Assembly: GCF_020075495.1 (NCBI RefSeq)
Contig: NZ_JABYQT010000006.1
Span: forward strand, 164,388 to 228,387
Reading direction: 5' to 3'
Length of the DNA: 64,000 nt
Origin: Vreelandella aquamarina
GTDB taxonomy: Bacteria; Pseudomonadota; Gammaproteobacteria; Pseudomonadales; Halomonadaceae
The notes beneath the pieces are model-generated. The model was not told where the DNA came from. It saw nothing but the letters and a program-made list of their open reading frames with translations, and ran no database searches. Each line of letters starts with the position of its first letter. The first letter of the stretch is position 1. Of the stretch, positions 1 to 8,179 are shown one piece after another. Made by a program: the position numbers and the translations under genes.

Positions 1-33
1 AGTAAATACACAGTGTGCATCAAGTACTAAGCG

Positions 34-39
34 TATAAT
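34..39 (+). promoter_or_regulatory. possible -10 element upstream of opgG
   Basis: A TATAAT hexamer matching the sigma-70 -10 consensus lies about 70 bases before the opgG start in a locally AT-rich stretch. No convincing -35 hexamer is seen at the right distance, and the window begins only 33 bases upstream, so this is a weak promoter call. Confidence 0.3.
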
Positions 40-111
40 ATTTGTTCAAAAAAACACGCTTGAATTGGCGTTGGCTCACTCTCTAGATTTGGCATTGAAA
101 GGAACTCGCCT

Positions 112-1635
112 ATGCGGTTTACGAAGAACGGGAAATGGATATTACTGCTTGGCGGCCTTGCTGCGTTACCTGCCAGCGCTGATGACAGGCATTATGACGC
201 CGTCATCGAGCAAGCCCGGATGCTTGCTGAAACAGCGTATCAGGCGCCTGATGAAAGGTTACCCGACGTCCTGAAAGAGCTGAGTTACGACACCTACCGG
301 CAGATCCGCTTTGCTCCCGACCACGCCTATTGGCGTGATGAAAGCCCGTTCAATCTGCAGCTGTTTCATAGCGGTTTCTTGTTCAAGGCGCCAGTTACCC
401 TCAATATCATTGATGACGACACCGTTTCCCGCCTGCCCTTTTCAACCGAAGATTTTCAATACGATGGTGATGCCCAGGCGCTGCTCGAGCAGGATTTGAG
501 CGGCAGCGGCCATGCCGGTTTCCGGTTGCACTACCCGCTCAACACCAGCGAGTACGCCGACGAGTTCGCGGTCTTCCTTGGCGCCAGCTATTTTCGCCTG
601 ACGGGCAAGGACCAGGTCTTTGGACTCTCGACACGCGGGCTCGCCATCAACACGGCATCATCTGAAGAAGAGGAGTTTCCTGCCTTCCGCGAGTTCTGGC
701 TCTACAAGCCAGATGCCAAGGCCGAGGAGATCGTTCTGCTTGCCCTGCTGGACAGCCCATCGCTGAGCGGCGCTTACCGCTTCACCCTGCGCCCGGGCGA
801 GCAGACCGATGCCGAAGTGGAAGCCCAGCTGTTCGCGCGTGACGATATTGCCAAGCTGGGTGTTGCTCCGCTAACCAGCATGTACACCTTTGGCGAGGCG
901 AGTCACGAACGCCAGGATGATTTCCGGCCCCAGGTGCACGATTCAGATGGCCTTCTGATGCATACTGGCGCCGATGAGTGGATCTGGCGCCCGCTCAGCA
1001 ATCCTGATGCCCTGCGCGTTTCGAGTTTTCTGGACAGTAACCCGGGCGGGTTCGGGTTGATGCAGCGCGAGCGTGATTTCGACCGCTACCTGGACATGGA
1101 AGCGCAGTACCATCGCCGGCCAAGCCAGTGGGTCGCGCCTATCGAGCCCTGGGGGCCCGGCCATGTAGAGCTGGTGGAAATTCCCACCCAGGATGAAACC
1201 TTCGACAATATCGTGGCCTACTGGGTCGCCGACGAACCGCTCGAGGCCGGCAACACGCGCAAACTTCACTACCATACCTATACGCTGAACGATAACCCCG
1301 AGGAGCTGACGCTGGGCCGAGTAGTACGCACCCGCCATGGCGGGCTCTGGGGGCTTGGGCAAGCCAGCGAACACAACCCGCAGCGCCAGTTCGTCGTCGA
1401 TTTTGAAGGCGGCGTACTCGGGGATATCCCCCCGGATGCGCCGGTAACGCTGGATATCAGCGCCCAAAGAAGCGAGATCCTGATCCCTCAGGTGACGGCA
1501 CTTTCCGATAACGCCTGGCGAGCCAGCTTCCGCATTCCCGCCACGGGCGAACCCAGCGATATCCGTCTGCGTTTGATGTTGAACGGAGAGCCGATTAGCG
1601 AAACCTGGAACTACGTATGGTATCCCGATGCATAA
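112..1635 (+). CDS. opgG: Glucan biosynthesis protein G (OpgG/MdoG)
   Basis: Periplasmic protein needed to build osmoregulated periplasmic glucans, thought to act on the glucan as it emerges from OpgH. The 507-residue length is close to E. coli MdoG (about 511). Residues 1-23 form a signal peptide (KNGKW, then a hydrophobic run ending ASA-D). The rest has the MdoG fold features, such as the LHYPLN and FREFWLYKP segments in the N-terminal half and the YWVADEPLEAG and RFVVDFEGG-like segments in the C-terminal half. The ATG is preceded by AAAGGAA, a good ribosome site. The gene overlaps opgH by 8 bases, so the two are translationally coupled. Family assignment is confident; the exact enzymatic role of OpgG is a matter of family knowledge, not visible here. 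Confidence 0.95.
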   Translation: MRFTKNGKWILLLGGLAALPASADDRHYDAVIEQARMLAETAYQAPDERLPDVLKELSYDTYRQIRFAPDHAYWRDESPFNLQLFHSGFLFKAPVTLNIIDDDTVSRLPFSTEDFQYDGDAQALLEQDLSGSGHAGFRLHYPLNTSEYADEFAVFLGASYFRLTGKDQVFGLSTRGLAINTASSEEEEFPAFREFWLYKPDAKAEEIVLLALLDSPSLSGAYRFTLRPGEQTDAEVEAQLFARDDIAKLGVAPLTSMYTFGEASHERQDDFRPQVHDSDGLLMHTGADEWIWRPLSNPDALRVSSFLDSNPGGFGLMQRERDFDRYLDMEAQYHRRPSQWVAPIEPWGPGHVELVEIPTQDETFDNIVAYWVADEPLEAGNTRKLHYHTYTLNDNPEELTLGRVVRTRHGGLWGLGQASEHNPQRQFVVDFEGGVLGDIPPDAPVTLDISAQRSEILIPQVTALSDNAWRASFRIPATGEPSDIRLRLMLNGEPISETWNYVWYPDA

Positions 1636-3598
1636 GATCAGTGAAACGACCCCGTTGATTCCAGGCCTGGGGCTTCGCCGTGCCCTTCTGACCGTGCTGG
1701 TGGTACTGACCAGCCTGGCGGGCTGCGTGGCGCTCAATCGCGTGGTTTCCGGATTGGGTGTGGGCTGGCAGATCATGACCCTTGCGCTGTTTGCGCTGAC
1801 GTTTACCTGGATCGCGCTGGCCTTCTGGGTTGCCATCTTTGGTTTTCTGGTAAGCGCTCTGCGACTGGACCCACTGAGCCTGCGCAAGCAAGTCGCCCTT
1901 TCTCCGGATGATCATACGCTTGAAGGCCGCACCGCCCTGGTCATGCCCATTTACGCAGAACCGCCCCTACCTACCATTGCAGGGCTTGAAGCCACCTGCC
2001 GCTCGCTTCTGGAGCAAGCCGGCGCGGTTCACCAGCATCTGGGAACACCGCTTGGCGAACACTTTGAAGTGTTCATCTTGAGCGATACTCAAGACCCTGA
2101 AAAAACCGAAATAGAAGCCGCCCACGTGGCCGCCCTGCAGCAGCGCCTGGCTGGTCAGCTTGCGGTGCACTACCGTCGCCGGGAGAACAACCTGGGCCGC
2201 AAGGCGGGCAATATCGCGGATTTCTGCCGCCGCTGGGGACAGCGTTACGACTATATGGTCGTGCTTGATGCCGACAGCCTGATGAGCGGCGCCACGCTCT
2301 TGAACCTGGTGCATCGCATGGAGCACCAGCCGGGCGTGGGGCTGATTCAGACCGTGCCCATTCCGGTTGGACAGCGCACCCTGTTTGGCCTGTTTACTCA
2401 GTTTGCCTCGGCGCTCTACAGCCCCATGCTGGCCGCCGGGCAGAGTTTCTGGCAAGGCGATGCGGCCAACTACTGGGGGCATAACGCCATCATTCGCACC
2501 CGTGCCTTCATGACCAGCGCCGGACTGCCCACTCTGCCTGGCAAGCCGCCGCTGGGTGGGGAGATTCTCAGCCACGACTTTGTCGAGGCGGCCCTGCTCA
2601 AACGCAGCGGGTGGCAGGTGTTGCTGGACACCACGGCGACAACCGCCGTATCACGACGCAACCCATACGCCAGTGCTTCACACAACAGCTTTGAAGCCAT
2701 GCCCAGCAACATGCTCGACTTTGCCAAGCGTGACCGGCGCTGGCTGCAAGGCAATCTCCAGCATTTGCGCCTGCTCACCGGGGCTGGCTTGCATCCTGTC
2801 AGCCGCCTGCACTTTCTGTTCGGTGCATTTGCCTATCTGTCGTCACTGGTCTGGCTGGGCCTGCTGGTGTGCTCAAGTCTCCTGGTGGGCTACCACGCCA
2901 TCGATGCACCGCCCACACAGGCCCTGCCCAAGTCGCTGTCGGCCGGGCTGCTTTCCATTACGCTGGGCATGCTGGTCGCGCCCAAGCTGCTTGGCCTGAC
3001 ACTGGCGTTTTTCCAGTCGCCCCATGCCTTTGGCGGGCGCGCAAAGCTGCTGGCAAGCGCCCTGCTGGAAATTCTCTTTGCCGCGTTGATTGCCCCGCTG
3101 ATGATGGCCTGGCACAGCCTGTTCATCATCAACGTACTGCTGGGCCGTTCGATCGAATGGCAGACTCAGCCGCGCGGCGAGCGCTCATTGCCCTGGCAAG
3201 AGGTGTGGCAGCACGCTGGCTGGATGACTCTATGCGGTATCGCCTGGGCCGGCAGCGTCATGCTGTTTTCTGCTCCCGCCTTTGGCTGGTTGACGCCCGT
3301 CTGGCTGGGTCTGGTGGTAGCGGTACCGATCATCAAGTACTCCAGCAGCAGCACCTGGGGTGGCGTGGTCAACCGTCGCCTTGGGCTGCTGCAAACGCCG
3401 AGTACCAGCCTCAGCCCGGCGCTGCTGGACGATTTCAACGCGCTGATGGAGCGTCACAGTGAAACTCAACCGCTCAGGGCTGACAGCAACAGGCTGCTGA
3501 CACCTCTGCCCTGCGAACTCATGGGTGACATGCCCAGCCAGTCGCTTACCCAGTTCGATGCAGTGCAAGCGGCGCCCGCAGCGAAGGAGCCTCATTGA
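1628..3598 (+). CDS. opgH: Glucan glucosyltransferase OpgH, short form
   Basis: Inner-membrane GT2 enzyme that polymerises UDP-glucose into the linear backbone of periplasmic glucans. Glycosyltransferase motifs are visible in order: MPIYAE, FILSDTQD, NNLGRKAGN, VVLDADS, then LSHDFVEA and the acceptor-site motif DRRWLQGNLQ near residue 375. Hydrophobic segments lie at residues 15-85 and again from about 395 to 575. At 656 residues it is about 190 shorter than E. coli OpgH (847). It begins almost directly with a membrane segment, so the long cytoplasmic N-terminus, which in E. coli moonlights as an FtsZ inhibitor, is missing. It overlaps opgG upstream and the next gene downstream (TGATG), forming a three-gene unit. 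Confidence 0.93.
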   Translation: MHKISETTPLIPGLGLRRALLTVLVVLTSLAGCVALNRVVSGLGVGWQIMTLALFALTFTWIALAFWVAIFGFLVSALRLDPLSLRKQVALSPDDHTLEGRTALVMPIYAEPPLPTIAGLEATCRSLLEQAGAVHQHLGTPLGEHFEVFILSDTQDPEKTEIEAAHVAALQQRLAGQLAVHYRRRENNLGRKAGNIADFCRRWGQRYDYMVVLDADSLMSGATLLNLVHRMEHQPGVGLIQTVPIPVGQRTLFGLFTQFASALYSPMLAAGQSFWQGDAANYWGHNAIIRTRAFMTSAGLPTLPGKPPLGGEILSHDFVEAALLKRSGWQVLLDTTATTAVSRRNPYASASHNSFEAMPSNMLDFAKRDRRWLQGNLQHLRLLTGAGLHPVSRLHFLFGAFAYLSSLVWLGLLVCSSLLVGYHAIDAPPTQALPKSLSAGLLSITLGMLVAPKLLGLTLAFFQSPHAFGGRAKLLASALLEILFAALIAPLMMAWHSLFIINVLLGRSIEWQTQPRGERSLPWQEVWQHAGWMTLCGIAWAGSVMLFSAPAFGWLTPVWLGLVVAVPIIKYSSSSTWGGVVNRRLGLLQTPSTSLSPALLDDFNALMERHSETQPLRADSNRLLTPLPCELMGDMPSQSLTQFDAVQAAPAAKEPH

Positions 3599-4386
3599 TG
3601 CAGCAGCCTCTTCTGCATCGGCTCGGCAGTGCAGGCGGGGTTGCCCGCTCGCTGCTGGTCTACTGGCGCCCCGGCAGGCAACGGAGCCTGCAGCGCCTTT
3701 ACCGCCCCTTCATCGCGCCTGGCGATACCGCATTTGATGTAGGCGCCCATCTGGGTGATCGCAGCGCCGCCTTTCATGCACTGGGGGCGCGCGTGGTCGC
3801 GCTGGAGCCACAGCCCGAACTTGCCAAATGGTTTCGGCGGATTGTCCGCTACCCAACGGTCACCCTGTTGCCGCTGGCCGCCGGCGCCGCGCCCGGCGTG
3901 GCCGATATTGCCATCAGTACCCGCAACCCGACGCTGTCCACCCTGGCGCTTGATTGGCGCGACCAGATTGGCGAGCGCAACGAAAGCTTTCGCAAGGTCC
4001 GCTGGGAACGGCAGATACGCGTGCCCGTTACCACCCTGGATCAACTGATCGACGAATACGGTGAGCCCAGCTTTATCAAGATAGATGTCGAGGGCTACGA
4101 AGCCGAGGTGCTGGCAGGCCTCAGCCGGCCGGTAGCCGCCCTTTCGGTGGAGTTCGTGGCCGGGGCGCTCGATGTTGGCCACGCCTGCGTTGCCCAGTTA
4201 AACAGGCTGGGGGATTACCGCTTCAATGCCATTGCCGGCGAGCAGCGCGAGTTTCACTGGTCAACCTGGCAAACGCCCGAGGCCATCGGTGAGTGGTTCA
4301 CTCGCCAGGCCGATGGCCTGGCCTCGGGTGATCTTTACGCCTGTCGGGCCGACCATCCGGCGGTGAGCCGTACAAGCGCTCGATAG
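3598..4386 (+). CDS. FkbM family SAM-dependent methyltransferase
   Basis: Predicted methyltransferase of 262 residues. The SAM-binding motif I is FDVGAHLGDRSAAF (about residues 41-54), followed by the acidic loop VVALEPQP. The FkbM signature FIKIDVEGYEAEVLAGL lies near residue 157. FkbM enzymes usually O-methylate sugars or polyketides. The ATG shares its A with the opgH stop codon (TGATG), so translation is coupled to glucan synthesis. This suggests the substrate is the periplasmic glucan or a precursor, but that is inference from position. The TTG one codon earlier is less likely as a start. Confidence 0.85.
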   Translation: MQQPLLHRLGSAGGVARSLLVYWRPGRQRSLQRLYRPFIAPGDTAFDVGAHLGDRSAAFHALGARVVALEPQPELAKWFRRIVRYPTVTLLPLAAGAAPGVADIAISTRNPTLSTLALDWRDQIGERNESFRKVRWERQIRVPVTTLDQLIDEYGEPSFIKIDVEGYEAEVLAGLSRPVAALSVEFVAGALDVGHACVAQLNRLGDYRFNAIAGEQREFHWSTWQTPEAIGEWFTRQADGLASGDLYACRADHPAVSRTSAR

Positions 4387-4442
4387 CTCTTCAAGTGCTA
4401 ACCTGACAGATTCCAAACGCTTATTTCAAGGGGCTGATTCGC

Positions 4443-5219
4443 ATGATTCATGACTGGCAAACGCTGACCGCCCCCGCCCTGGCAGACCTTGCCGAGCGCG
4501 ACCCGGTGGCCTTACTGGTACTGGGTGCCATCGAGCAGCACGGCACACATCTGCCGTTGGGCACCGATCTGATCATTGGTGAGGGGCTGATGAACGCTTT
4601 GCGTGACAAGCTTGACCCGGCGCTGGAAGTGGTTTGCCTGCCGACCATTGCCGTCGGCGCCAGCGATGAGCATGCAGGCTTTGGCGGAACGCTCAGCCTG
4701 CCGGCACCGCTGGCCATTGCCATGCTTGAAGCCTATGGCGAAAGCGTCGCGCGGGCGGGCATCCAGCGCCTGGTACTGATCAACAGCCACGGTGGCAACA
4801 AGGCCATCATGGACCTGGCGGCACTGACGCTTCGCAAACGCTTCAACATGCGGGTGGTCAAGGCGACTTACACCCGGCTACCGCCTCTGAAAGGCGCCAT
4901 TGATGCAAGCGAGCTGCGTTACGGCCTACATGGCGGGCTGCTGGAAACCGCCATGATGCATTATCTGGCGCCCGCCCTGGTTGATCTGGAGGGCTACCAG
5001 AGCGCGCCGCTAGGCACCCTGCCTGATAACCCGCTGGTAGGCCCGGAAGGCGCCGCCGCCTTTGCCTGGCTTGCCGAGGACCTGAGCCAGCATGGCGTGG
5101 CAGGCGATGCCCGACAGGCAGATGCTGCGCTTGGCAAACGGCTGGTACATCACTACGCCGCCCAGCTGGCAGACGTCGTGGCGGAAACCGCCCGGCTGCC
5201 AGCCTTCACGGACAAGTAG
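4443..5219 (+). CDS. Creatininase family protein
   Basis: Metal-dependent amidohydrolase-like protein of 258 residues. The family's metal ligands are all present: E and H in GAIEQHGTHLPLGTD (about residues 28-42), D in GTD, H in INSHGGN (about 115-121) and E in GGLLETAMM. The family includes creatinine amidohydrolase and ArfB, which removes the formyl group from a GTP-derived pyrimidine in archaeal flavin and F420 synthesis. Convergent neighbours encode GTP cyclohydrolase II and a RibD-type reductase, so an ArfB-like deformylase role is attractive but unproven. It lies 56 bases after the FkbM gene and ends 12 bases before the convergent ribA stop. Confidence 0.85.
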   Translation: MIHDWQTLTAPALADLAERDPVALLVLGAIEQHGTHLPLGTDLIIGEGLMNALRDKLDPALEVVCLPTIAVGASDEHAGFGGTLSLPAPLAIAMLEAYGESVARAGIQRLVLINSHGGNKAIMDLAALTLRKRFNMRVVKATYTRLPPLKGAIDASELRYGLHGGLLETAMMHYLAPALVDLEGYQSAPLGTLPDNPLVGPEGAAAFAWLAEDLSQHGVAGDARQADAALGKRLVHHYAAQLADVVAETARLPAFTDK

Positions 5220-5223
5220 TCAA

Positions 5224-5248
5224 CTGGCCGCTCAGCGGCCGGTCTTTT
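5224..5248 (+). terminator. Rho-independent-like terminator after the creatininase gene
   Basis: A GGCCGC-TCA-GCGGCC hairpin (extended by a G-U and a C-G pair) is followed by GGTCTTTT. It overlaps the last codons of the convergent ribA, so the stem is partly coding on the other strand. Confidence 0.55.
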
Positions 5249-6338
5249 CCAGCACGTCCCCCAGGAAGTGCCCAGCCCGGCTAGCCTTGGCACTCAGATA
5301 GCGGTGGTTCTGCTCGGTAACGCTGCCGTAGAGAGCCTGGCGCGATACCACATCGATACCGCCTTCGCGCAGGGCCGAAATCTTCAGCGGGTTGTTGGTC
5401 AACAGCTGCACCTGCGAGATATCCAGGGCGTTGAGCATATCCACCGCTACCGCGTACTGGCGCTCATCGTCGCCAAAGCCCAGCACCTGGTCGGCGTCCA
5501 CGGTATCCAGGCCGCCGTCCTGCAGCGTGTAGGCGCGCAGCTTGTTGGCAAGGCCAATGCCGCGACCTTCCTGTGCCAGGTACAGCAGTACCCCGCCCCC
5601 CATGGCCTGAATATCCGCCACGGCATTGCGAAGCTGCTCGCCGCAGTCGCAGCGCAGGCTGCCGAACAAATCGCCGGTCAGACAGGCCGAGTGCATGCGA
5701 AGCGGCACCGCGCCCTGCATGTTCTCGGGCTGGCCAATCACTACCGCCACATGCTCGCGCAGGCCATCGGGCTCGCGAAACAGTACGAAGCGGCTTTCAG
5801 CCGCGTCTTCCAGGGGAATCCGCGCTTCGCTGACACGCTTGAGCATTCCCGGCGCGCCCGCCAGGCATTTCTCTGCCTCCTGAGCATCGATTTCAAGCAG
5901 CTTGCCCGAGGCGATCTCGTCGGCCACGGCTTGTGCAGCCCGTTCGCTGATGTCAGCGCACAGCGCTGCCGGAATCAACAGCGCTCGGCGCATCAAGGTA
6001 ACTGCTCCACGCTCGCCGGGGCCTGCCGGCTTCAGGCCGCTCAGCAGTGAATGCGAGGGCCGGTGATTCCCCTGCATGACTGCCAGCGTCTGCAGGTCGC
6101 TTTCGCTGATGTTTTCCACCAGCGGCAGGCAAGCGGCGTCCGCGGTCAGCGACATGCCCATGGCTTCCAGCCGGTGGCGTGTGAGTATCAGTGATGGGCG
6201 CGTGCCTGCCAGTCTGGCCAGCGTATCGACCGAGTCACTGCCTTCCAGCGCCTGCACCAGAAGCCGCTGCTCGCCCGTATTGAGCACGATCGGCAACCCG
6301 CGGCGAATATCGAAAATAGCGCGTTCAATGTGATACAT
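5232..6338 (-). CDS. ribA: GTP cyclohydrolase II with degenerate RibB-like N-terminal domain
   Basis: Opens the imidazole ring of GTP to give formate, pyrophosphate and the 2,5-diaminopyrimidine that starts flavin synthesis. The C-terminal half (from about residue 180) has the zinc cysteines in CLTGDLFGSLRCDCG, the EGRGIGL...KLRAY motif and LGFGDDERQY, so it should be catalytically competent. The N-terminal 170 residues begin like RibB (ERAIFDIRRG) but lack the acidic DDEDREN loop needed for 3,4-dihydroxy-2-butanone-4-phosphate synthase. At 368 residues it matches a two-domain RibBA whose first half is dead or repurposed. AGGAGG lies 5 bases before the ATG. It is divergent from the RibD-like gene across 97 bases, and its neighbours suggest a specialised rather than housekeeping role. 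Confidence 0.88.
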   Translation of the reverse strand: MYHIERAIFDIRRGLPIVLNTGEQRLLVQALEGSDSVDTLARLAGTRPSLILTRHRLEAMGMSLTADAACLPLVENISESDLQTLAVMQGNHRPSHSLLSGLKPAGPGERGAVTLMRRALLIPAALCADISERAAQAVADEIASGKLLEIDAQEAEKCLAGAPGMLKRVSEARIPLEDAAESRFVLFREPDGLREHVAVVIGQPENMQGAVPLRMHSACLTGDLFGSLRCDCGEQLRNAVADIQAMGGGVLLYLAQEGRGIGLANKLRAYTLQDGGLDTVDADQVLGFGDDERQYAVAVDMLNALDISQVQLLTNNPLKISALREGGIDVVSRQALYGSVTEQNHRYLSAKASRAGHFLGDVLEKTGR

Positions 6339-8175
6339 ATAGGCCTCCTAATTGCCCGGTACAGCAGATAGAGTACGCTTGCGCTGAGCCAGGCTGCCCC
6401 GCAAGATAAGACGTCTTTTTCAACGTGGAGGCGTTATGCCTGACACCCCTGGTGAAAATGGTTCTACACGGCTGACGCTGGATAGCGCTTGGGAGCAGCT
6501 GCTGAGCCTGCGTCAGGGCAGCACCAGTGCGGCCTTCGAACACGACGCAACCGCTGAGGCGGTCGAGCTGATGGAGTGCCTGATGCCGCTGGCAAGCCGC
6601 CCGGCGTGGGTAATCGCCCAGCTTGGCCAGAGCCTCGATGGGCGCATTGCCACGCAAAGCGGTCATTCGCACTACATCAACGGTCCTGAAAGCCTGGTAC
6701 ACCTGCATCGCCTTCGCGCTCTGGCGGATGCCGTGGTGGTGGGCGCCGGCACTGCCAGCGCCGACGATCCCCAGCTCACGGTACGCCATGTCAGCGGCCC
6801 CCACCCGACACGGGTAGTGCTGGACCCACGCGGCCGTGTGCCCGCCGACCTCAAGCTGTTTCATGAAGACTCGGCCGCTACCCTGCACATCGTGGGGCCG
6901 GAGGTGTCGCCCGCGCCGGCGAGCGGGAGAGCCAGCCGCTGTGTACTGCCGCTCGACACCAATGGGCAGTTCGCGCCTGGCGATGTCATTGCCTTGCTCA
7001 ACCAACGCGGCCTTGCGCGTATTCTGGTCGAGGGGGGTGGCGTTACGGTGTCCCAGTTCATCGAAGCGGGCGCCATTGATCGCCTGCACCTGCTGGTCGC
7101 GCCCCTGCTGATTGGTTCTGGCCGACCAGGGCTTGAAATGACGCCCATCGAGACGCTCGAGAGTGCGCTGCGCCCGTCCATGCGCCGATTCCGGTGCGGT
7201 GACGACACGCTGTTTGACGTGCTGCTGCGCGCCGCCGCCTTCGCCTGAAGGCTGGGCGCGGTGGCGCCGGTCAAGCGCTACCCAAATGCCCGGCAGGCTT
7301 GAAAGCAGTACCAGCACGCCATAGGCGAGCGAAATCGCCACCCCTTGGGCGGAAGGCAGCCCCACCAGCACCCAGGTGCCTGCCGCCGCCCCTTCACGCA
7401 GCCCCCAGCCCGCGACCGAGAGGGGCACCAGCATGGCCAATAGCAGTACTGGCGCCAGCGCCAGAAGATCGATGGCGGCGATTTCCACGCCAATCGCTCG
7501 CGCGGCGCATATCATTACCAGGCCATAGCTCACCACGATTGCCAGCGAAGACCCCAGCTGCAGATGCCATACGCCGGGGCTGAACAGTCCACGCTTGATA
7601 TCGATGGCCATGGAGTGATACCACTTGGGCAGCTTGCGTGAAGGCAGGCGCGCAAGCCCCTGCCAGAGCACCACGCCCAGAAGTGTCAGCCCCCCCACTA
7701 TCGAAAGGCTTACCTGCCAGCCCAGCACCGCATGCCAGAGCGGCGAGAGCAGCAGTGCAGCCAGGCTCAGCAATACCACTGCCACCTGTCCTGAGGTACG
7801 CTCGATGATTACCGCTCGCCAGGCGCTGCCACGCGAGCCCGCCTGGCGGGCATGGCGATGGGCACGCCCGGCATCGCCGAGAATGCCGCCGGGCAGCAGC
7901 TGGTTGACCAGCAGCGCCAGGTAGTACTCCCGCCAGGCGTAGGTGAAGCGCAGCGGCGCGCCCACCTGCCGGGCGGTAAACTGCCAGCGCCAAGCGCTCA
8001 GCATGACCTGAAACACGCTGATCAACAGCGCCAGTGCCATCCAGCCCGCCGATAGCCGCTCTACCTGTGCGATGACTTCCCGCGGCTCGACAAACAGCGC
8101 CACCGTCGCCAGCAAACCGGCGCTGATCAATAGCCGCTGTACCCAAGGCGAGCGTAGTACCGACTTGATGGTCAT
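6325..8175 (-). CDS. YbhN-like (lysylphosphatidylglycerol synthase TM domain) membrane protein with long antisense extension
   Basis: The first 306 codons (8175 down to about 7256) encode a multi-span membrane protein of the UPF0104/YbhN family. It has about seven or eight hydrophobic segments and the family motifs RTSGQ, LPGGILGDAGRA and VAGWGLREGA. Family members are usually 300-340 residues, so the natural end is near 7250. However, no in-frame stop occurs there: the frame stays open to 6325, which would give 616 residues with the last 300 read antisense through the RibD-like gene. That tail is low in hydrophobicity and looks like shadow sequence. A stop may have been lost, or a frameshift may be present in the genome or the read. 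It starts 4 bases after the glycosyltransferase gene, in one operon. Confidence 0.7.
   Translation of the reverse strand: MTIKSVLRSPWVQRLLISAGLLATVALFVEPREVIAQVERLSAGWMALALLISVFQVMLSAWRWQFTARQVGAPLRFTYAWREYYLALLVNQLLPGGILGDAGRAHRHARQAGSRGSAWRAVIIERTSGQVAVVLLSLAALLLSPLWHAVLGWQVSLSIVGGLTLLGVVLWQGLARLPSRKLPKWYHSMAIDIKRGLFSPGVWHLQLGSSLAIVVSYGLVMICAARAIGVEIAAIDLLALAPVLLLAMLVPLSVAGWGLREGAAAGTWVLVGLPSAQGVAISLAYGVLVLLSSLPGIWVALDRRHRAQPSGEGGGAQQHVKQRVVTAPESAHGRAQRTLERLDGRHFKPWSARTNQQGRDQQVQAINGARFDELGHRNATPLDQNTRKAALVEQGNDIARRELPIGVERQYTAAGSPARRRGRHLRPHDVQGSGRVFMKQLEVGGHTAAWVQHYPCRVGAADMAYRELGIVGAGSAGAHHHGIRQSAKAMQVYQAFRTVDVVRMTALRGNAPIEALAKLGDYPRRAACQRHQALHQLDRLSGCVVFEGRTGAALTQAQQLLPSAIQRQPCRTIFTRGVRHNASTLKKTSYLAGQPGSAQAYSICCTGQLGGLYVSH
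6436..7248 (+). CDS. RibD C-terminal domain (pyrimidine reductase) protein
   Basis: Stand-alone reductase domain of 270 residues, related to the NADPH-dependent half of RibD and to archaeal ArfC. Recognisable segments are VIAQLGQSLDGRIAT and HYINGPESLVHLHRLRALADAVVVGAGTASADDPQLTVR (both within about residues 55-120), then ILVEGGGVTVSQFIEAGAIDRLHLLVAPLLIGSGRPGL near 196-235. There is no cytidine-deaminase-like N-terminal domain, so it cannot do the deamination step of normal RibD. About 55 unexplained residues precede the domain. GGAGG stands 6 bases before the ATG. Its 3' end meets a long antisense reading frame from the YbhN-like gene. Product: probably reduction of a ribosylaminopyrimidine; the true substrate is unknown. 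Confidence 0.85.
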   Translation: MPDTPGENGSTRLTLDSAWEQLLSLRQGSTSAAFEHDATAEAVELMECLMPLASRPAWVIAQLGQSLDGRIATQSGHSHYINGPESLVHLHRLRALADAVVVGAGTASADDPQLTVRHVSGPHPTRVVLDPRGRVPADLKLFHEDSAATLHIVGPEVSPAPASGRASRCVLPLDTNGQFAPGDVIALLNQRGLARILVEGGGVTVSQFIEAGAIDRLHLLVAPLLIGSGRPGLEMTPIETLESALRPSMRRFRCGDDTLFDVLLRAAAFA

Positions 8176-8179
8176 AGGG

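Noticed and set aside
6339..6435. FMN riboswitch before ribA or the RibD-like gene
   Set aside because: The gap is only 97 bases and none of the conserved RFN-element segments are visible.
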